NCBI GenBank assembly: GCA_023653075.1
Contig: JAMNXQ010000006.1
Span: forward strand, 1 to 64,000
Direction of reading: 5' to 3'
DNA length: 64,000 nt
DNA from: Algoriphagus sp.
GTDB lineage: Bacteria; Bacteroidota; Bacteroidia; Cytophagales; Cyclobacteriaceae
How positions within the stretch are numbered: position 1 is the first letter of the stretch; the number at the start of each line of letters is the position of its first letter. Shown piece by piece: positions 1-8,959 of this stretch. The translations under genes were made by a program, and so were the position numbers. The notes beneath the pieces were generated by a model. That model was not told where the DNA came from, did not search any database, and saw only the letters and a program-made list of their open reading frames with translations.

Positions 1-56
1 AGCTTGAAGTACTTTTGATTCATTTGGATTAGTTCTCAGGTTTTAAAAATAAGCCT

Positions 57-64
57 TACTTTTG
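57..64 (+). promoter_or_regulatory. Candidate -7 element TACTTTTG for the methyltransferase gene
   Basis: TACTTTTG matches the Bacteroidota -7 consensus TAnnTTTG and sits 20 bases ahead of the ATG at 85. No clear TTTG -33 box lies at the usual distance, so this is a partial match only. Confidence 0.35.
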
Positions 65-84
65 CCAAAATACTAAAATTTCTA

Positions 85-861
85 ATGGCTACCTATACAA
101 CGGAAATTGCTTCAGATAAGTTGATTAGTGACAATCCCATTCATCAACGCTTATTGAAAGCCTATATTGCTGCCAAGCCATGGGTCTCTGGAAATTTGCT
201 AGAGATCGGTTGTGGAGAAGGAAGGGGTGTGGAGGAATTATTGCCTCATGCGGAACAGTACCTAGGCTTGGATAAAATTGGTGAAGTGATTCAAACCCTC
301 CAAAGCAAATACCCAGGCATTGAATTCAAACAAGCAGTGATTCCACCCTTTGAAGGAATTGTCGACGATACTTACGATACCATTGTAAGTTTTCAAGTGA
401 TCGAACATATCGCTAACGATCGACTTTTTCTACAAGAGATTTACCGAATGTTGAAGCCTGGCGGAAAAGCAATTATTTCTACCCCAAACAATACCCATAC
501 GCTTTCTCGAAATCCATGGCACGAACGGGAGTATGTGCCCCAGCAGCTTATCGATTTGGCAAAGCTAATTTTTGACCGCATCGAAGCCAAAGGAATTGGA
601 GGGAATGACAAAGTATGGACCTATCACGAAGCCAACCGCAAGTCTGTCCAAAAAATCATGCGATTTGATGTGCTTGACCTTCAGCACAAATTGCCTAATT
701 CCGTATTGAGATGGCCTTACGAATTCCTGAACCGTATCAATCGGAATCGCCTGCATCGTAGTCAAGGCACATCGGTGGTAGAAATTTCCCATGAAGATTA
801 CCTCCTGGTAGAAGATCCCAAGGATGGACTCGATTTATTTTATATCCTTTGGAAGAAGTAA
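85..861 (+). CDS. Class I SAM-dependent methyltransferase
   Basis: 258 aa. The N-terminal half carries a class I methyltransferase fold: the glycine-rich SAM loop LLEIGCGEGRGVEELL is at about residues 38-53, followed by an acidic strand end (YLGLDKIG) and the motif IVSFQVIEHI near 120, as in UbiG/type-11 methyltransferases. LKPGGKAIISTPN follows. No signal peptide or membrane segment is seen, so it is probably cytosolic. The C-terminal third (HEREYVPQQL onward) resembles the methyltransferases that act on glycans or lipids, but the substrate cannot be read from the sequence. It stands alone and converges on the DUF2723 gene. The stop codon directly abuts a degenerate copy of the intergenic repeat described below. 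Confidence 0.85.
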   Translation: MATYTTEIASDKLISDNPIHQRLLKAYIAAKPWVSGNLLEIGCGEGRGVEELLPHAEQYLGLDKIGEVIQTLQSKYPGIEFKQAVIPPFEGIVDDTYDTIVSFQVIEHIANDRLFLQEIYRMLKPGGKAIISTPNNTHTLSRNPWHEREYVPQQLIDLAKLIFDRIEAKGIGGNDKVWTYHEANRKSVQKIMRFDVLDLQHKLPNSVLRWPYEFLNRINRNRLHRSQGTSVVEISHEDYLLVEDPKDGLDLFYILWKK

Positions 862-950
862 ATCGTCGATAGACGACTGTCCACGGTCCACTGCTCGCTG
901 ACTTGAACTTCAAAATTCATCCCTATCCTATTTGGTGATAGCAGCTAACG
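862..950 (+). repeat. Degenerate copy A of the intergenic repeat family
   Basis: Begins right after the methyltransferase stop. ATCGTCGATAGACGACTGTC and the following CCAC...GCTC...GAACTTCAAA closely match the right two thirds of the 146-bp element at 4607-4752. The terminal GCGGATAATC is not preserved. It contains the small palindrome TCGTC-GATA-GACGA. Confidence 0.6.
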
Positions 951-966
951 ATAAAAATTAAATCCA

Positions 967-1007
967 TAAAAAAGGCCGGCAGAATTAATTCTGCTGGCCT
1001 TTTTTTA
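967..1007. terminator. Bidirectional intrinsic terminator between convergent genes
   Basis: A 13-14 bp stem AGGCCGGCAGAATT / AATTCTGCTGGCCT (one G-T type mismatch) occupies 973-1000. An A-run lies before it and a T-run after it, so it can end transcription from both the methyltransferase (+) and the DUF2723 gene (-). Confidence 0.85.
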
Positions 1008-1020
1008 ATGTATCTTCAGG

Positions 1021-1078
1021 ACTTTGAGCCAAAGTAACTAAAGGAGAAGTTCTATTTACTGAGCCGTGGACCAGTGTT
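1021..1078 (-). repeat. Degenerate inverted copy A' of the intergenic repeat family
   Basis: Read on the minus strand, TGGTCCACGGCTCA...GAACTTC...TTACTTTGG follows the same order of blocks as the 146-bp elements (CCACAGCTCA...GAACTTC...TTACTTTTCTTTGG). Together with copy A it flanks the terminator in opposite orientation. Confidence 0.5.
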
Positions 1079-1081
1079 CAA

Positions 1082-4066
1082 TTACCTTTTTCTGAGGGTA
1101 CTAGGCTCCTCACTTTCTTGACCAATTAAACTTTCCAAACGTTTCTTCAAGTCTATCGCTTTTTCTTGGTAGCCTCGCTCTTCCAATAGGGGGATAAAAT
1201 ACTTGATCATCTCAATGGAAACGAGCAATTCTCTATCGTAGCCCAGCTCATTTTCGGTATAATAGGCGATCATCTCCAAGGAGCGCTTCGAAATTTTATC
1301 CACAATTTCCAATGCTTTTTCATCTTCCCCAACCTCAAAAAATAGGGGAACAGATTGTCCACTGCTCAGATCGTAAGGAACAGCCTTGTCAGGAATCGTT
1401 GCCAATCCAAAATTAAGAAGCTTGGCAGCATCTTCCATTCGATTTTCGTCCAGAAGTGCTAAGGCTATGGAATTGAGCGCACTTCTATGGTTGGAAGTAA
1501 ATCTTCGGTACTCTTCATCCAAGTACACATCAGGATCATTCATGCCTCTAAAGGCAAAGTTTTCCATGTAATTCTTCAGTGCTAAATCGGTGTTTACCAA
1601 CTCCTCACGAAGGCTTTCGGGCTTGCTAATGGGAAGCAAGCGATAGGTCAAGCCTTCCATGACTACATGCTCACTGATATTAAGGCCTATAGTCGATAGG
1701 GAGGTATTGTTGAAGTAGATAGGTCTTTCCCAATTGTTGCTCACAATCAAATCCAAAAGCATCAAGGTTCCTTTGGTTACATAATTTCCACTGACCTGCA
1801 GGTTCATCTGGGAAACAAATAGATTCTTGAATTGTGCTGGAACGATTTCATCATTTGCTAAGAAACTGCTGTCCACCTCCAAAATCAAATTTCGGGAAGG
1901 TACCATGTTGATCACGGTTTTTCCTGAAGTCTTCATCTGGAGCAATTCCGAACCGCTATTGATCAGATTGAGGTATTCCTTTGCAGAAATGGCATTCAGT
2001 CCTTCTTTTTCCATGACATAAAGCACGTCATTGGTGCCTTTTTGATAGCGCTGTGGTGCCAGTGAGAAAGGAAGCTTCTCGGATTCATTGATCTGTCGGG
2101 TCATTTGCTCCACATACCAGTCAGTATCAAAGTAACTCAATACGACTACGCGCACATCCGTCCGGAAATTTTCCACCTCCTGTACATACCAAAGCGGGAA
2201 GGTATCATTATCACCACCCGTGAATAGGATTGCATTTGGTGCACAAGATGCCAAGAAATTCCGAGCTGCATCCACAGAAAAATACCTGCCCTTACGGTTG
2301 TGGTCGTCCCAGTTTTCGGAGGCCATCAAGCCCGCAATAGGCAAGGTTAGCAGTGTGGCAGCCAATCCTGCTGTCGCTAGGTTTTTAGTAAACTTGTTGA
2401 GTCCATGTGCTAGGGCTAAGGCTCCTAATCCAATCCAAATCGCAAAGGCATAAAAGCTACCCACGTAAATGTAATCTCGTTCTCTAGGTTCGATGGGAGG
2501 GGAGTTGAGGTAGAGCACCAGCACCACACCCATCATCAAGAAGAGCATCAAATTCACATAAAAGTACTTTTGGTCTTTCTTTGCTTGGAAGAAAAAGCCA
2601 ACTAACCCTAAGATCAAGGGCAGCATGAGGTAATTGTTGTGTGCTTTATTTTCCTTGATGTAATCTGGGAAGTTGTCCGAAAGGGCATCCCCGAGGCCTA
2701 TCCAATTCGCATCTGAAAAGTCACTTTCTCGACCAGAGAAGTTCCACAGAAAGTAGCGCCAGTACATGTGACCGAGCTGGTGGCTAAATAGGAAATACAA
2801 GTTGTCCCCAAAGGTAGGTTCTTGCCCTTCTTTCAAGCCCAATTTGGCACGGTAAATCCGTTTGTGACTTTCTTGGGTAGAATAAATACGCGGAAGAATG
2901 GTTGTTTTTTCTGGGTCGTAGGTATTCTTTAAATCATAGTCTACAATCTCATAAGAATTTTTGCCCTTCATGTAGATGGGGTCTCCCTCTTCTTGATCAG
3001 TCAACGAGGCGGTGAAATATTGGCCGTGCAGCAGGGGTCTGTAGCCGTACTGCTCTCGCTTCAAATAAGAGACGTAGCTTATGATGTCCTTTGGTGCGTT
3101 TTCATTGATAACCGGGTCCTGATTGGCCCGCACCACAATCAATGCATAGCTTCCATATCCGATTAGAATAAAGGTGAGGGAAAGCAAAATGGTGTTGAAG
3201 ACCGCCATTTCTCTTTGGATAGAAATTCGGAATGCCACCACGAGCGCACTTACAACTAGCAATCCAAAAAATACGATTCCAGATCCAAAAGGTAATCCTA
3301 AAGTGTTGACCATCCAGATTTCCATCGAACCAGCAAGGCTTGGAAGTCCAGGGATGATGAGATTGTTGATGATGATCAAGGCTACACCACCCAGGAACAT
3401 GGCGAAAATTGAACCTTTAATAGTAGGTTTGGGGTACTTTTTAAAGTAATAAATGAGGGCTAAGGCTGGGAGGGTAACCAAGTTGAGCAAGTGAACCCCG
3501 ATAGAAAGGCCCACCAAATAGGCAATAAATACCAGCCATCTGTTTTCTTCTTTAGGGTCTCGGATGACATCCCACTTCAAAAAAGCCCAAATCACAATGG
3601 CCGTAAAGAAGGAGGACATGGCATATACTTCTGCTTCAACTGCAGAAAACCAGAAACTATCCGAAAAGGTATACACCAAAGAGCCAACCAATCCTGCTCC
3701 CATTAAAACGATGGTCTGGCCCTTGGTTTCTTCACCTTCTACTACAGTAAAGAGGCGCTTGCCCATCAAAGTAATTGACCAGAAGAGGAATAGAATGGTA
3801 AAACCAGAGAAAAGAGCACTCCCAATATTCATCCAATAGGCCACCTGCAAGGGGTCACCAAGGGCTAGAAAGCCAAACATGCGGTAGACCAAGAGCATAA
3901 AAGGGGCTCCAGGAGGATGGGGTACCTGCAATTTGTAAGAAACGGCCACAAACTCTCCTGGATCCCAAAAACTAGCCGTTTGCTCAACGGTAAGAACGTA
4001 AACGAGCGTAGAAATGGCGAATACGAGCCAGCCACTAAGGTTATTGATTTGCTTGTAAGTGAGCAT
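1082..4066 (-). CDS. DUF2723 / TMEM260-like membrane glycosyltransferase (GT117 type) with TPR tail
   Basis: 994 aa from the ATG at 4066; the ORF track starts four codons earlier at a TTG. The N-terminus has many hydrophobic segments (about a dozen up to residue ~600). The first periplasmic loop holds SFWDPGEFVAVSYKL and PHPPGAPFMLLVYRMF, the acidic GT-C-like signature of the DUF2723 family. That family is related to the eukaryotic protein O-mannosyltransferase TMEM260, so a lipid-linked sugar donor and protein O-glycosylation in the periplasm is the likely role (family knowledge; acceptor unknown). A soluble domain follows (FTGGDNDTFPLWYVQEV), then helical TPR-like repeats at ~880-990. Bacteroidota commonly O-glycosylate exported proteins, which fits. 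Convergent with the methyltransferase and divergent from thioredoxin. Confidence 0.85.
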   Translation of the reverse strand: MLTYKQINNLSGWLVFAISTLVYVLTVEQTASFWDPGEFVAVSYKLQVPHPPGAPFMLLVYRMFGFLALGDPLQVAYWMNIGSALFSGFTILFLFWSITLMGKRLFTVVEGEETKGQTIVLMGAGLVGSLVYTFSDSFWFSAVEAEVYAMSSFFTAIVIWAFLKWDVIRDPKEENRWLVFIAYLVGLSIGVHLLNLVTLPALALIYYFKKYPKPTIKGSIFAMFLGGVALIIINNLIIPGLPSLAGSMEIWMVNTLGLPFGSGIVFFGLLVVSALVVAFRISIQREMAVFNTILLSLTFILIGYGSYALIVVRANQDPVINENAPKDIISYVSYLKREQYGYRPLLHGQYFTASLTDQEEGDPIYMKGKNSYEIVDYDLKNTYDPEKTTILPRIYSTQESHKRIYRAKLGLKEGQEPTFGDNLYFLFSHQLGHMYWRYFLWNFSGRESDFSDANWIGLGDALSDNFPDYIKENKAHNNYLMLPLILGLVGFFFQAKKDQKYFYVNLMLFLMMGVVLVLYLNSPPIEPRERDYIYVGSFYAFAIWIGLGALALAHGLNKFTKNLATAGLAATLLTLPIAGLMASENWDDHNRKGRYFSVDAARNFLASCAPNAILFTGGDNDTFPLWYVQEVENFRTDVRVVVLSYFDTDWYVEQMTRQINESEKLPFSLAPQRYQKGTNDVLYVMEKEGLNAISAKEYLNLINSGSELLQMKTSGKTVINMVPSRNLILEVDSSFLANDEIVPAQFKNLFVSQMNLQVSGNYVTKGTLMLLDLIVSNNWERPIYFNNTSLSTIGLNISEHVVMEGLTYRLLPISKPESLREELVNTDLALKNYMENFAFRGMNDPDVYLDEEYRRFTSNHRSALNSIALALLDENRMEDAAKLLNFGLATIPDKAVPYDLSSGQSVPLFFEVGEDEKALEIVDKISKRSLEMIAYYTENELGYDRELLVSIEMIKYFIPLLEERGYQEKAIDLKKRLESLIGQESEEPSTLRKR

Positions 4067-4200
4067 TAATTCGGTCAATTAGAACTACGAAACTATGAAA
4101 TTTTAGACCAACTCGGGAATTTTTGAAATTTTTAACCTCCTAAAACCCATCCATCTTGGTCTTGTGACAAAGATTACTGTTAGTTCCTAGGGCTACATCG

Positions 4201-4208
4201 TAGTTTTG
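4201..4208 (+). promoter_or_regulatory. Candidate -7 element TAGTTTTG for thioredoxin
   Basis: Exact match to TAnnTTTG, 27 bases before the thioredoxin ATG. A weak -33 candidate (TTAG) lies 17 bases upstream. Confidence 0.4.
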
Positions 4209-4234
4209 TAAGGTAATTGGAAAATTAAACCAAC

Positions 4235-4555
4235 ATGCTTCCACAAACTAAAACATTTCAAGAACTGATCGAAGGGGATACCCCGGTATTGGTTGATTTC
4301 TTTGCCGAATGGTGTGGGCCATGCAAAATGATGCAACCCATTTTGGAGGATACCTCCAAGCAATTGGGCGGTAAAGTAAAAATTCTAAAAGTGGATGTAG
4401 ATAAAAATCCACTGGCAGCAAGTAAGTTTCAAGTGAGAGGAGTTCCTACGCTTGTTTTATTTTCAAAAGGAAAAATGGTATGGCGGCAGTCAGGAGTAGT
4501 TCCTACCCACCAGCTGGTACAAATCATAAAAAATAGGGTTTTGGCTAAAGCTTAA
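4235..4555 (+). CDS. trxA: Thioredoxin
   Basis: 106 aa, the normal length of a single thioredoxin domain. The redox motif WCGPC is intact at about residues 27-31 (FFAEWCGPCKMMQPIL), and the cis-proline segment VRGVPTLVLF is present near 70. No signal peptide, so it acts in the cytosol as a general disulfide reductant. It lies upstream of the persulfide dioxygenase/YeeE genes on the same strand, but a 146-bp repeat and about 245 bases separate them, so co-transcription is uncertain. The generic symbol is used because genomes of this kind usually hold several thioredoxins. Confidence 0.9.
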   Translation: MLPQTKTFQELIEGDTPVLVDFFAEWCGPCKMMQPILEDTSKQLGGKVKILKVDVDKNPLAASKFQVRGVPTLVLFSKGKMVWRQSGVVPTHQLVQIIKNRVLAKA

Positions 4556-4606
4556 GTTCATGTGACAAAAGTCATTTAACTTAAAAAAGTCAACTTTTAA
4601 TTTTAT

Positions 4607-4752
4607 GATTATCCGCAATCACTCCAGTAGCTTAAAACATCCTTGAATTTCTGTGGATAATCGTCGACAGACGACTGTCCACAGACCACAGCTCACCTAA
4701 AGGAACTTCAAACCTTACTTTTCTTTGGGTACTGGTAACAAAGCGGATAATC
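4607..4752 (+). repeat. 146-bp intergenic element, copy B, with 10-bp terminal inverted repeats
   Basis: Starts with GATTATCCGC and ends with the exact inverse GCGGATAATC; an internal GTGGATAATCG lies at about 4648. The left 26 bases (GATTATCCGCAATCACTCCA...) match the copy at 7405-7550 with two differences, and the total length is identical. The interior contains TCGTCGACAGACGA and CCACAGCTCACC blocks shared with other copies. No ORF. It resembles a MITE-like or REP-like non-autonomous element. Confidence 0.8.
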
Positions 4753-4799
4753 AGTTTTATTTTTACTAAAACTATTGAAAACACTACAAGAAAATAGAT

Positions 4800-6221
4800 A
4801 TGAAAATCGAACAAATCTACACCGGATGTTTGGCACAAGGTGCCTACTACATTGAATCAGACGGAGAGGCAGCAATCATTGATCCACTTCGTGAGGTGCA
4901 GCCTTACATCGAAAAAGCGGCACGTAGAAATGCGAAGATCAAGTATGTGTTTGAGACGCACTTTCATGCGGATTTCGTGTCTGGCCACAAGGATTTGGCA
5001 GCTAAAACCGGCGCCAAAATTGTATACGGTCCAACCGGAATGAAGATGGGATATGATGCCATAACTGCAGAAGATAATCAAGAATTTACATTAGGAAAGA
5101 CTAAAATCAAAGTAATTCATACACCTGGCCACACCACAGAATCCGTTTGTTACTTAGTGACTAACGAAGAAGGAAAAGAGGAGGCTATTTTCACGGGAGA
5201 TACCCTGTTTATCGGTGATGTGGGACGTCCAGATCTTGCACAGAAAGTGGTAAAAGACCTTACACAGGAGAACTTGGCTGGTTTCCTTTATGATTCGTTG
5301 AGAAACAAATTATTGCCTCTTTCGGATGATTTAATTGTATATCCAGCTCACGGAGCAGGTTCAGCATGTGGCAAAAACATGAGCAAGGAAACCTCCGACA
5401 CCTTGGGCAACCAAAAGAAGGTCAACTATGCCTTGCAACCAATGACCAAAGAAGCGTTTATCAAGGAAGTATTGCATGGCCTTACACCTCCTCCCGCATA
5501 TTTCCCACAAAACGTGATGATGAACATCCAAGGATACGATAGCATTGATTTGGTATTGGAAAGAGGAGTGAAACCCCTGAGTCCAGCAGAATTTGAGGCT
5601 GCAGCGAATGAAAGGTCTGCTTTGATTTTGGATACTCGCAATGCGCAAGAATTTGCGAAAGGATTTGTTCCAAACTCCATCAACATCGGGATCGATGGGA
5701 GCTTTGCCGTTTGGGTTGGGGCGATGATTCCGGATTTGAAGCAGGAGATTTTGGTTGTAGCAGAAGAGGGTAGAGAAGAAGAAGTGATTACTCGATTGGC
5801 TCGCGTAGGGTACGACTACGCAATCGGGTACCTAGCGGGTGGATTTAATGCTTGGAAAAACGACGGCAGAGAAGTGGATTCCATCAACTCCATTACCGTA
5901 GATGAACTAGCAAAGATCAAAGAAGGGGATCCAAGTATCCACATTCTTGATGTACGGAAAAATTCAGAATACCTTTCTGAGCATGTGTTAGGAGCTGAAA
6001 ACGCTCCTTTAGATTACATCAATGATAGCATGTTGAAGGTAGATAAAAACAAAACCTACTACGTACATTGTGCGGGTGGCTATCGATCCATGATATTCGT
6101 TTCCACCTTGAAAGCTAGAGGATATGAAAACCTAATTGATTTGGCTGGAGGCTTTAAGGCAATCAAAGAATCAGAAAAGATGGAAGTATCTGCTTACGTT
6201 TGTCCAAGCACCTTACTTTAA
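4800..6221 (+). CDS. MBL-fold persulfide dioxygenase-like protein fused to two rhodanese domains
   Basis: 473 aa. Residues 1-~250 are a metallo-beta-lactamase-fold domain of the ETHE1/persulfide dioxygenase type: THFHADFVSGH (His54, His56, Asp58) and HTPGHTTESVCY, FTGDTLFIGDVGRPDL and YPAHGAGSACG supply the iron-binding residues. Two rhodanese domains follow (~260-355 and ~370-473). The first has no catalytic cysteine (LVVAEEGREEE at the loop) and is probably structural; the second has an intact loop YVHCAGGYRS. Family role: oxidation of glutathione- or protein-persulfide to sulfite, with sulfur transfer by the rhodanese. It leads a likely operon with the two YeeE/YedE genes (60 and 12 base gaps). 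Cytosolic. The unit is bracketed by two copies of a 146-bp repeat. Confidence 0.88.
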   Translation: MKIEQIYTGCLAQGAYYIESDGEAAIIDPLREVQPYIEKAARRNAKIKYVFETHFHADFVSGHKDLAAKTGAKIVYGPTGMKMGYDAITAEDNQEFTLGKTKIKVIHTPGHTTESVCYLVTNEEGKEEAIFTGDTLFIGDVGRPDLAQKVVKDLTQENLAGFLYDSLRNKLLPLSDDLIVYPAHGAGSACGKNMSKETSDTLGNQKKVNYALQPMTKEAFIKEVLHGLTPPPAYFPQNVMMNIQGYDSIDLVLERGVKPLSPAEFEAAANERSALILDTRNAQEFAKGFVPNSINIGIDGSFAVWVGAMIPDLKQEILVVAEEGREEEVITRLARVGYDYAIGYLAGGFNAWKNDGREVDSINSITVDELAKIKEGDPSIHILDVRKNSEYLSEHVLGAENAPLDYINDSMLKVDKNKTYYVHCAGGYRSMIFVSTLKARGYENLIDLAGGFKAIKESEKMEVSAYVCPSTLL

Positions 6222-6281
6222 ATTTGACTAACTTGGGTGTAAAGACTTAAAAAGATTTTAACAAAAAAGCAGTAACTTCTT

Positions 6282-6863
6282 ATGAATCAATTTATTGAAT
6301 GGGTGTCCCAGCCTTGGCCATGGTACGTGGCAGGACCCATGATCGGGCTTACGGTTCCTGCATTACTCGTCTTAGGTAACAAAGCCTTTGGGATTTCTTC
6401 GTCCTTGCGCCACATCTGCGCTGCCTGCGTTCCTTCAGGAATTCCTTTTTTTACTTACAATTGGAAGAGAGAAATCTGGAACCTTCTTTTTGTTTTAGGA
6501 ACTGCTATTGGTGGTTTCATTGCGATGAATTTTCTAGCTAATCCAGAAACTATTGTGATTTCAGAAGCCACTCAAGCGGATTTGACAGCTTTGGGAATTA
6601 CAAACTTCACGGATTTAATGCCAGTAGAAATTTTCAATTGGAATACAGTCTTCACGGGAAAGGCTGTTTTATTCTTTGTAATCGGAGGCTTTCTTGTTGG
6701 GTTTGGAACTCGCTATGCAGGAGGCTGTACCTCCGGTCATGCCATCATGGGGATCAGTGCATTGCAGTGGCCGTCTCTAGTAGCGACCATTTTCTTTATG
6801 GTGGGTGGGTTTTTCATGACCCATGTATTGCTTGAGCCTTTAATGAAATTAGTAGGATTTTAA
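6282..6863 (+). CDS. YeeE/YedE family sulfur transporter, first half
   Basis: 193 aa integral membrane protein with about four to five hydrophobic segments. The signature [19 protein letters not shown] near residues 145-163 is the YeeE/YedE (DUF395) motif; the cysteine in AGGCTSGH is the family's conserved sulfur-handling residue. A second pair, CAACVPSG, lies near residue 45. Family members import thiosulfate or move other sulfane-sulfur compounds across the inner membrane. It is about half the length of full YeeE, and the partner half is the next gene, 12 bases downstream. Being just after a persulfide dioxygenase supports a sulfane-sulfur role; the exact substrate is inference. Confidence 0.87.
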   Translation: MNQFIEWVSQPWPWYVAGPMIGLTVPALLVLGNKAFGISSSLRHICAACVPSGIPFFTYNWKREIWNLLFVLGTAIGGFIAMNFLANPETIVISEATQADLTALGITNFTDLMPVEIFNWNTVFTGKAVLFFVIGGFLVGFGTRYAGGCTSGHAIMGISALQWPSLVATIFFMVGGFFMTHVLLEPLMKLVGF

Positions 6864-6875
6864 TCGCTGGAACCC

Positions 6876-7370
6876 ATGACAACAAATCAATCAAAAATGG
6901 ATTCAGCAGTGGATCCAAATTGCGTAGCTCCTAATTCGAGCCAGACCCAAGACAAAGGCTTTGCCTTGTTGAAGTATGTCATTATTGGTATTGTTTTCGG
7001 AATTGTATTCGTGAAAGCAGAAATTATTTCTTGGTTCAGAATTCAAGAAATGTTCCGCCTTCAGTCTTTTCACATGTATGGAGTGATCGGTTCTGCCATC
7101 CTTACCGGCATCATTTCTATTCAGCTTATTAAACGTCTGAATATCAAATCCATTCATGGAGAAACCATAAATATCCCTACCAAAGTCTTTAAAAAAGGAC
7201 AACTTATCGGTGGCTTTATTTTCGGTTTGGGATGGGCTATTACAGGAGCATGTCCTGGTCCTCTTTTTGCTCAAATTGGTAGCGGGTATACGGTAGTTCT
7301 GGTGACCCTAATCTCAGCTTTGGCAGGAACTTGGGTGTATGGAAGATTTGAGAAATATTTTCCGAATTAA
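6876..7370 (+). CDS. YeeE/YedE family sulfur transporter, second half (DUF6691-like)
   Basis: 164 aa with roughly four hydrophobic segments after a hydrophilic N-terminus of about 30 residues. The motif GLGWAITGACPGPLFAQIG near residue 120 is the second-half YeeE/YedE signature with its conserved cysteine. It follows the first half by 12 bases and almost certainly forms one transporter with it. The operon ends here: the second 146-bp repeat begins 34 bases after the stop. Confidence 0.86.
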   Translation: MTTNQSKMDSAVDPNCVAPNSSQTQDKGFALLKYVIIGIVFGIVFVKAEIISWFRIQEMFRLQSFHMYGVIGSAILTGIISIQLIKRLNIKSIHGETINIPTKVFKKGQLIGGFIFGLGWAITGACPGPLFAQIGSGYTVVLVTLISALAGTWVYGRFEKYFPN

Positions 7371-7404
7371 AGGAGCAGGAGCTTAGATTAAAAATTTTCA
7401 ATTT

Positions 7405-7550
7405 GATTATCCGCAATCATGCCAGTAGCTCAGCTCGACTATTTAAAACATGCGGATAATCGTTGACAGACCACAGCCAACGGTCCACAGCTCATCTAAT
7501 TGAACCGCAAACCTTTTTTTCTATGGTTAGTGGTGAAAAAGCGGATAATC
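7405..7550 (+). repeat. 146-bp intergenic element, copy C, with terminal inverted repeats
   Basis: Starts with GATTATCCGC and ends with GCGGATAATC; the inverted ends extend to 13 bp (TTTGATTATCCGC / GCGGATAATCAAA). An internal GCGGATAATCG lies at about 7451. Same length, orientation and block order as copy B at 4607-4752. AAAATTTTCAA occurs just outside both ends, which might be a target duplication but is AT-rich. Confidence 0.8.
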
Positions 7551-7591
7551 AAAATTTTCAAAATGCCACTTTTTCAAAAAGATGACATTTT

Positions 7592-7672
7592 TTAATCGAA
7601 CACTTTTTTAATAATGAATCGTATAAAAATGATAATGGTGAGCAATATAACCCCTACAATGACAAATTCCAT
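7592..7672 (-). CDS. Possible 26-aa single-pass membrane microprotein
   Basis: Too short for the ORF track. ATG at 7672 on the minus strand encodes a peptide beginning MEFVIVGVILLTIIIF, then a basic end RFIIKKVFD and TAA. It is one hydrophobic helix of about 17 residues with positive charge on the C-terminal side, which is the layout of known small membrane proteins. It lies in the 422-base gap between the YeeE operon and the MFS gene. I do not recognise the family, and no promoter is obvious; an AT-rich chance ORF is the alternative. Confidence 0.35.
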   Translation of the reverse strand: MEFVIVGVILLTIIIFIRFIIKKVFD

Positions 7673-7792
7673 AGTTGTAATTTTTGGTTCAACACCGCAT
7701 AGTGGGGAATAGTTTTAGGCGTTCAGAGATTGAACCTCTTTTTCTTTTGCTTTCTCTGTACATTTGCTCCGTTTTAAGGCAAGATAGTCTAC

Positions 7793-8959
7793 ATGAATTA
7801 CCTTTCTAAACGTCGAATTGCTCTCGGGGCCATGTTTTTCTTTATGGGCATTTGCTTTGCAAGTTGGGCCGCTCGAATTCCTGATATACAAACCAAGTTT
7901 CAACTTTCTGAAGGGGAATTAGGGACCTTATTACTTTGCCTTCCAATTGGCTCCATGCTGGGCTTGCCTATTGCAGGCTGGTCCGTACATCATTACGGGA
8001 GTCGAATTGTTATTTTGATTTGCAGTTTTGCCTATGCTTTGACTTTGCCCTTGATTGGGTTGGCACCTAGTATTTGGGTTATCGTTCCTGTTTTAGCCAG
8101 CTTTGGACTTTTGGGAAATATCATGAATATCTCCTTAAATACCCAAGCCCTGGGCCTGGAAGATCAGCTCGGTAAAAGTATTTTGGCTTCCTTTCATGGC
8201 CTATGGAGTATGGCTGGTTTTACAGGTGCAGGAATTGGTGCAGGGATGATTTTCCTTCAATTTTCTCCAGCGGCTCATTATGGGGTTGTTGCTCTCCTTT
8301 CGGTGGTGCTTATTCTTTTTTCACAAAAATATGTGATTAAGGACAAGCGAGAAGAGACTGAATCAGGAGGGTTGGTGCTCAAAAAGCCTGATCAATTGTT
8401 GCTCCGCGTAGGACTAATTGCATTTCTGGGAATGATGGCTGAAGGATGCATGTTTGATTGGAGTGGGGTATACTTTAAAAAAATTGTGGAGGCTGAACCG
8501 GCCCGGGTGTCTGCTGGTTATGTGTGGTTTATGGGAGCAATGGCTGCCGGAAGATTTGTGACCGATAAGGCGACCAACCGCTATGGAAAATTACCCATCC
8601 TACAAGTGAGTGGAGTCTTGATTTTTATAGGCTTGTTGCTGGCTGTCCTTCTTCCAAACCTTTACACGGCTGCATTTGGATTTTTACTGGTTGGTTTTGG
8701 AGTTGCCTCTATCGTGCCCGTGGCCTATGGAATTGCTGGAAGATCTAAGTTGTATAGCCCAAGTGTTGCCTTAGCCTTGGTGTCTACCCTTTCCTTTTTT
8801 GGATTTTTAATTGGCCCTCCAGTCATTGGATTTATTGCTGAACTGTTTAACCTGAAGGTTTCCTTTGCGCTCATTGCTTTGAATGGAATTGGGATTTTAG
8901 TCTTGAGTAGTTTTGGTAAGCAGGTATTCTATGCTCAAGAAAGCCCTTCAGGAACATGA
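7793..8959 (+). CDS. MFS transporter, YbjJ-like
   Basis: 388 aa with about 12 hydrophobic segments. The start MNYLSKRRIALGAMFFFMGICFASWAARIPDIQ is typical of the YbjJ-type branch of major facilitator permeases, in which the segment SWAARIPD follows helix 1. The mid-loop VIKDKREETESGG separates the two six-helix halves. Substrate unknown. A -7-like box TACATTTG lies at 7759-7766, 27 bases before the ATG. The stop overlaps the next gene's start (ATGA), so it is translationally coupled to an acyl-ACP thioesterase. Confidence 0.85.
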   Translation: MNYLSKRRIALGAMFFFMGICFASWAARIPDIQTKFQLSEGELGTLLLCLPIGSMLGLPIAGWSVHHYGSRIVILICSFAYALTLPLIGLAPSIWVIVPVLASFGLLGNIMNISLNTQALGLEDQLGKSILASFHGLWSMAGFTGAGIGAGMIFLQFSPAAHYGVVALLSVVLILFSQKYVIKDKREETESGGLVLKKPDQLLLRVGLIAFLGMMAEGCMFDWSGVYFKKIVEAEPARVSAGYVWFMGAMAAGRFVTDKATNRYGKLPILQVSGVLIFIGLLLAVLLPNLYTAAFGFLLVGFGVASIVPVAYGIAGRSKLYSPSVALALVSTLSFFGFLIGPPVIGFIAELFNLKVSFALIALNGIGILVLSSFGKQVFYAQESPSGT

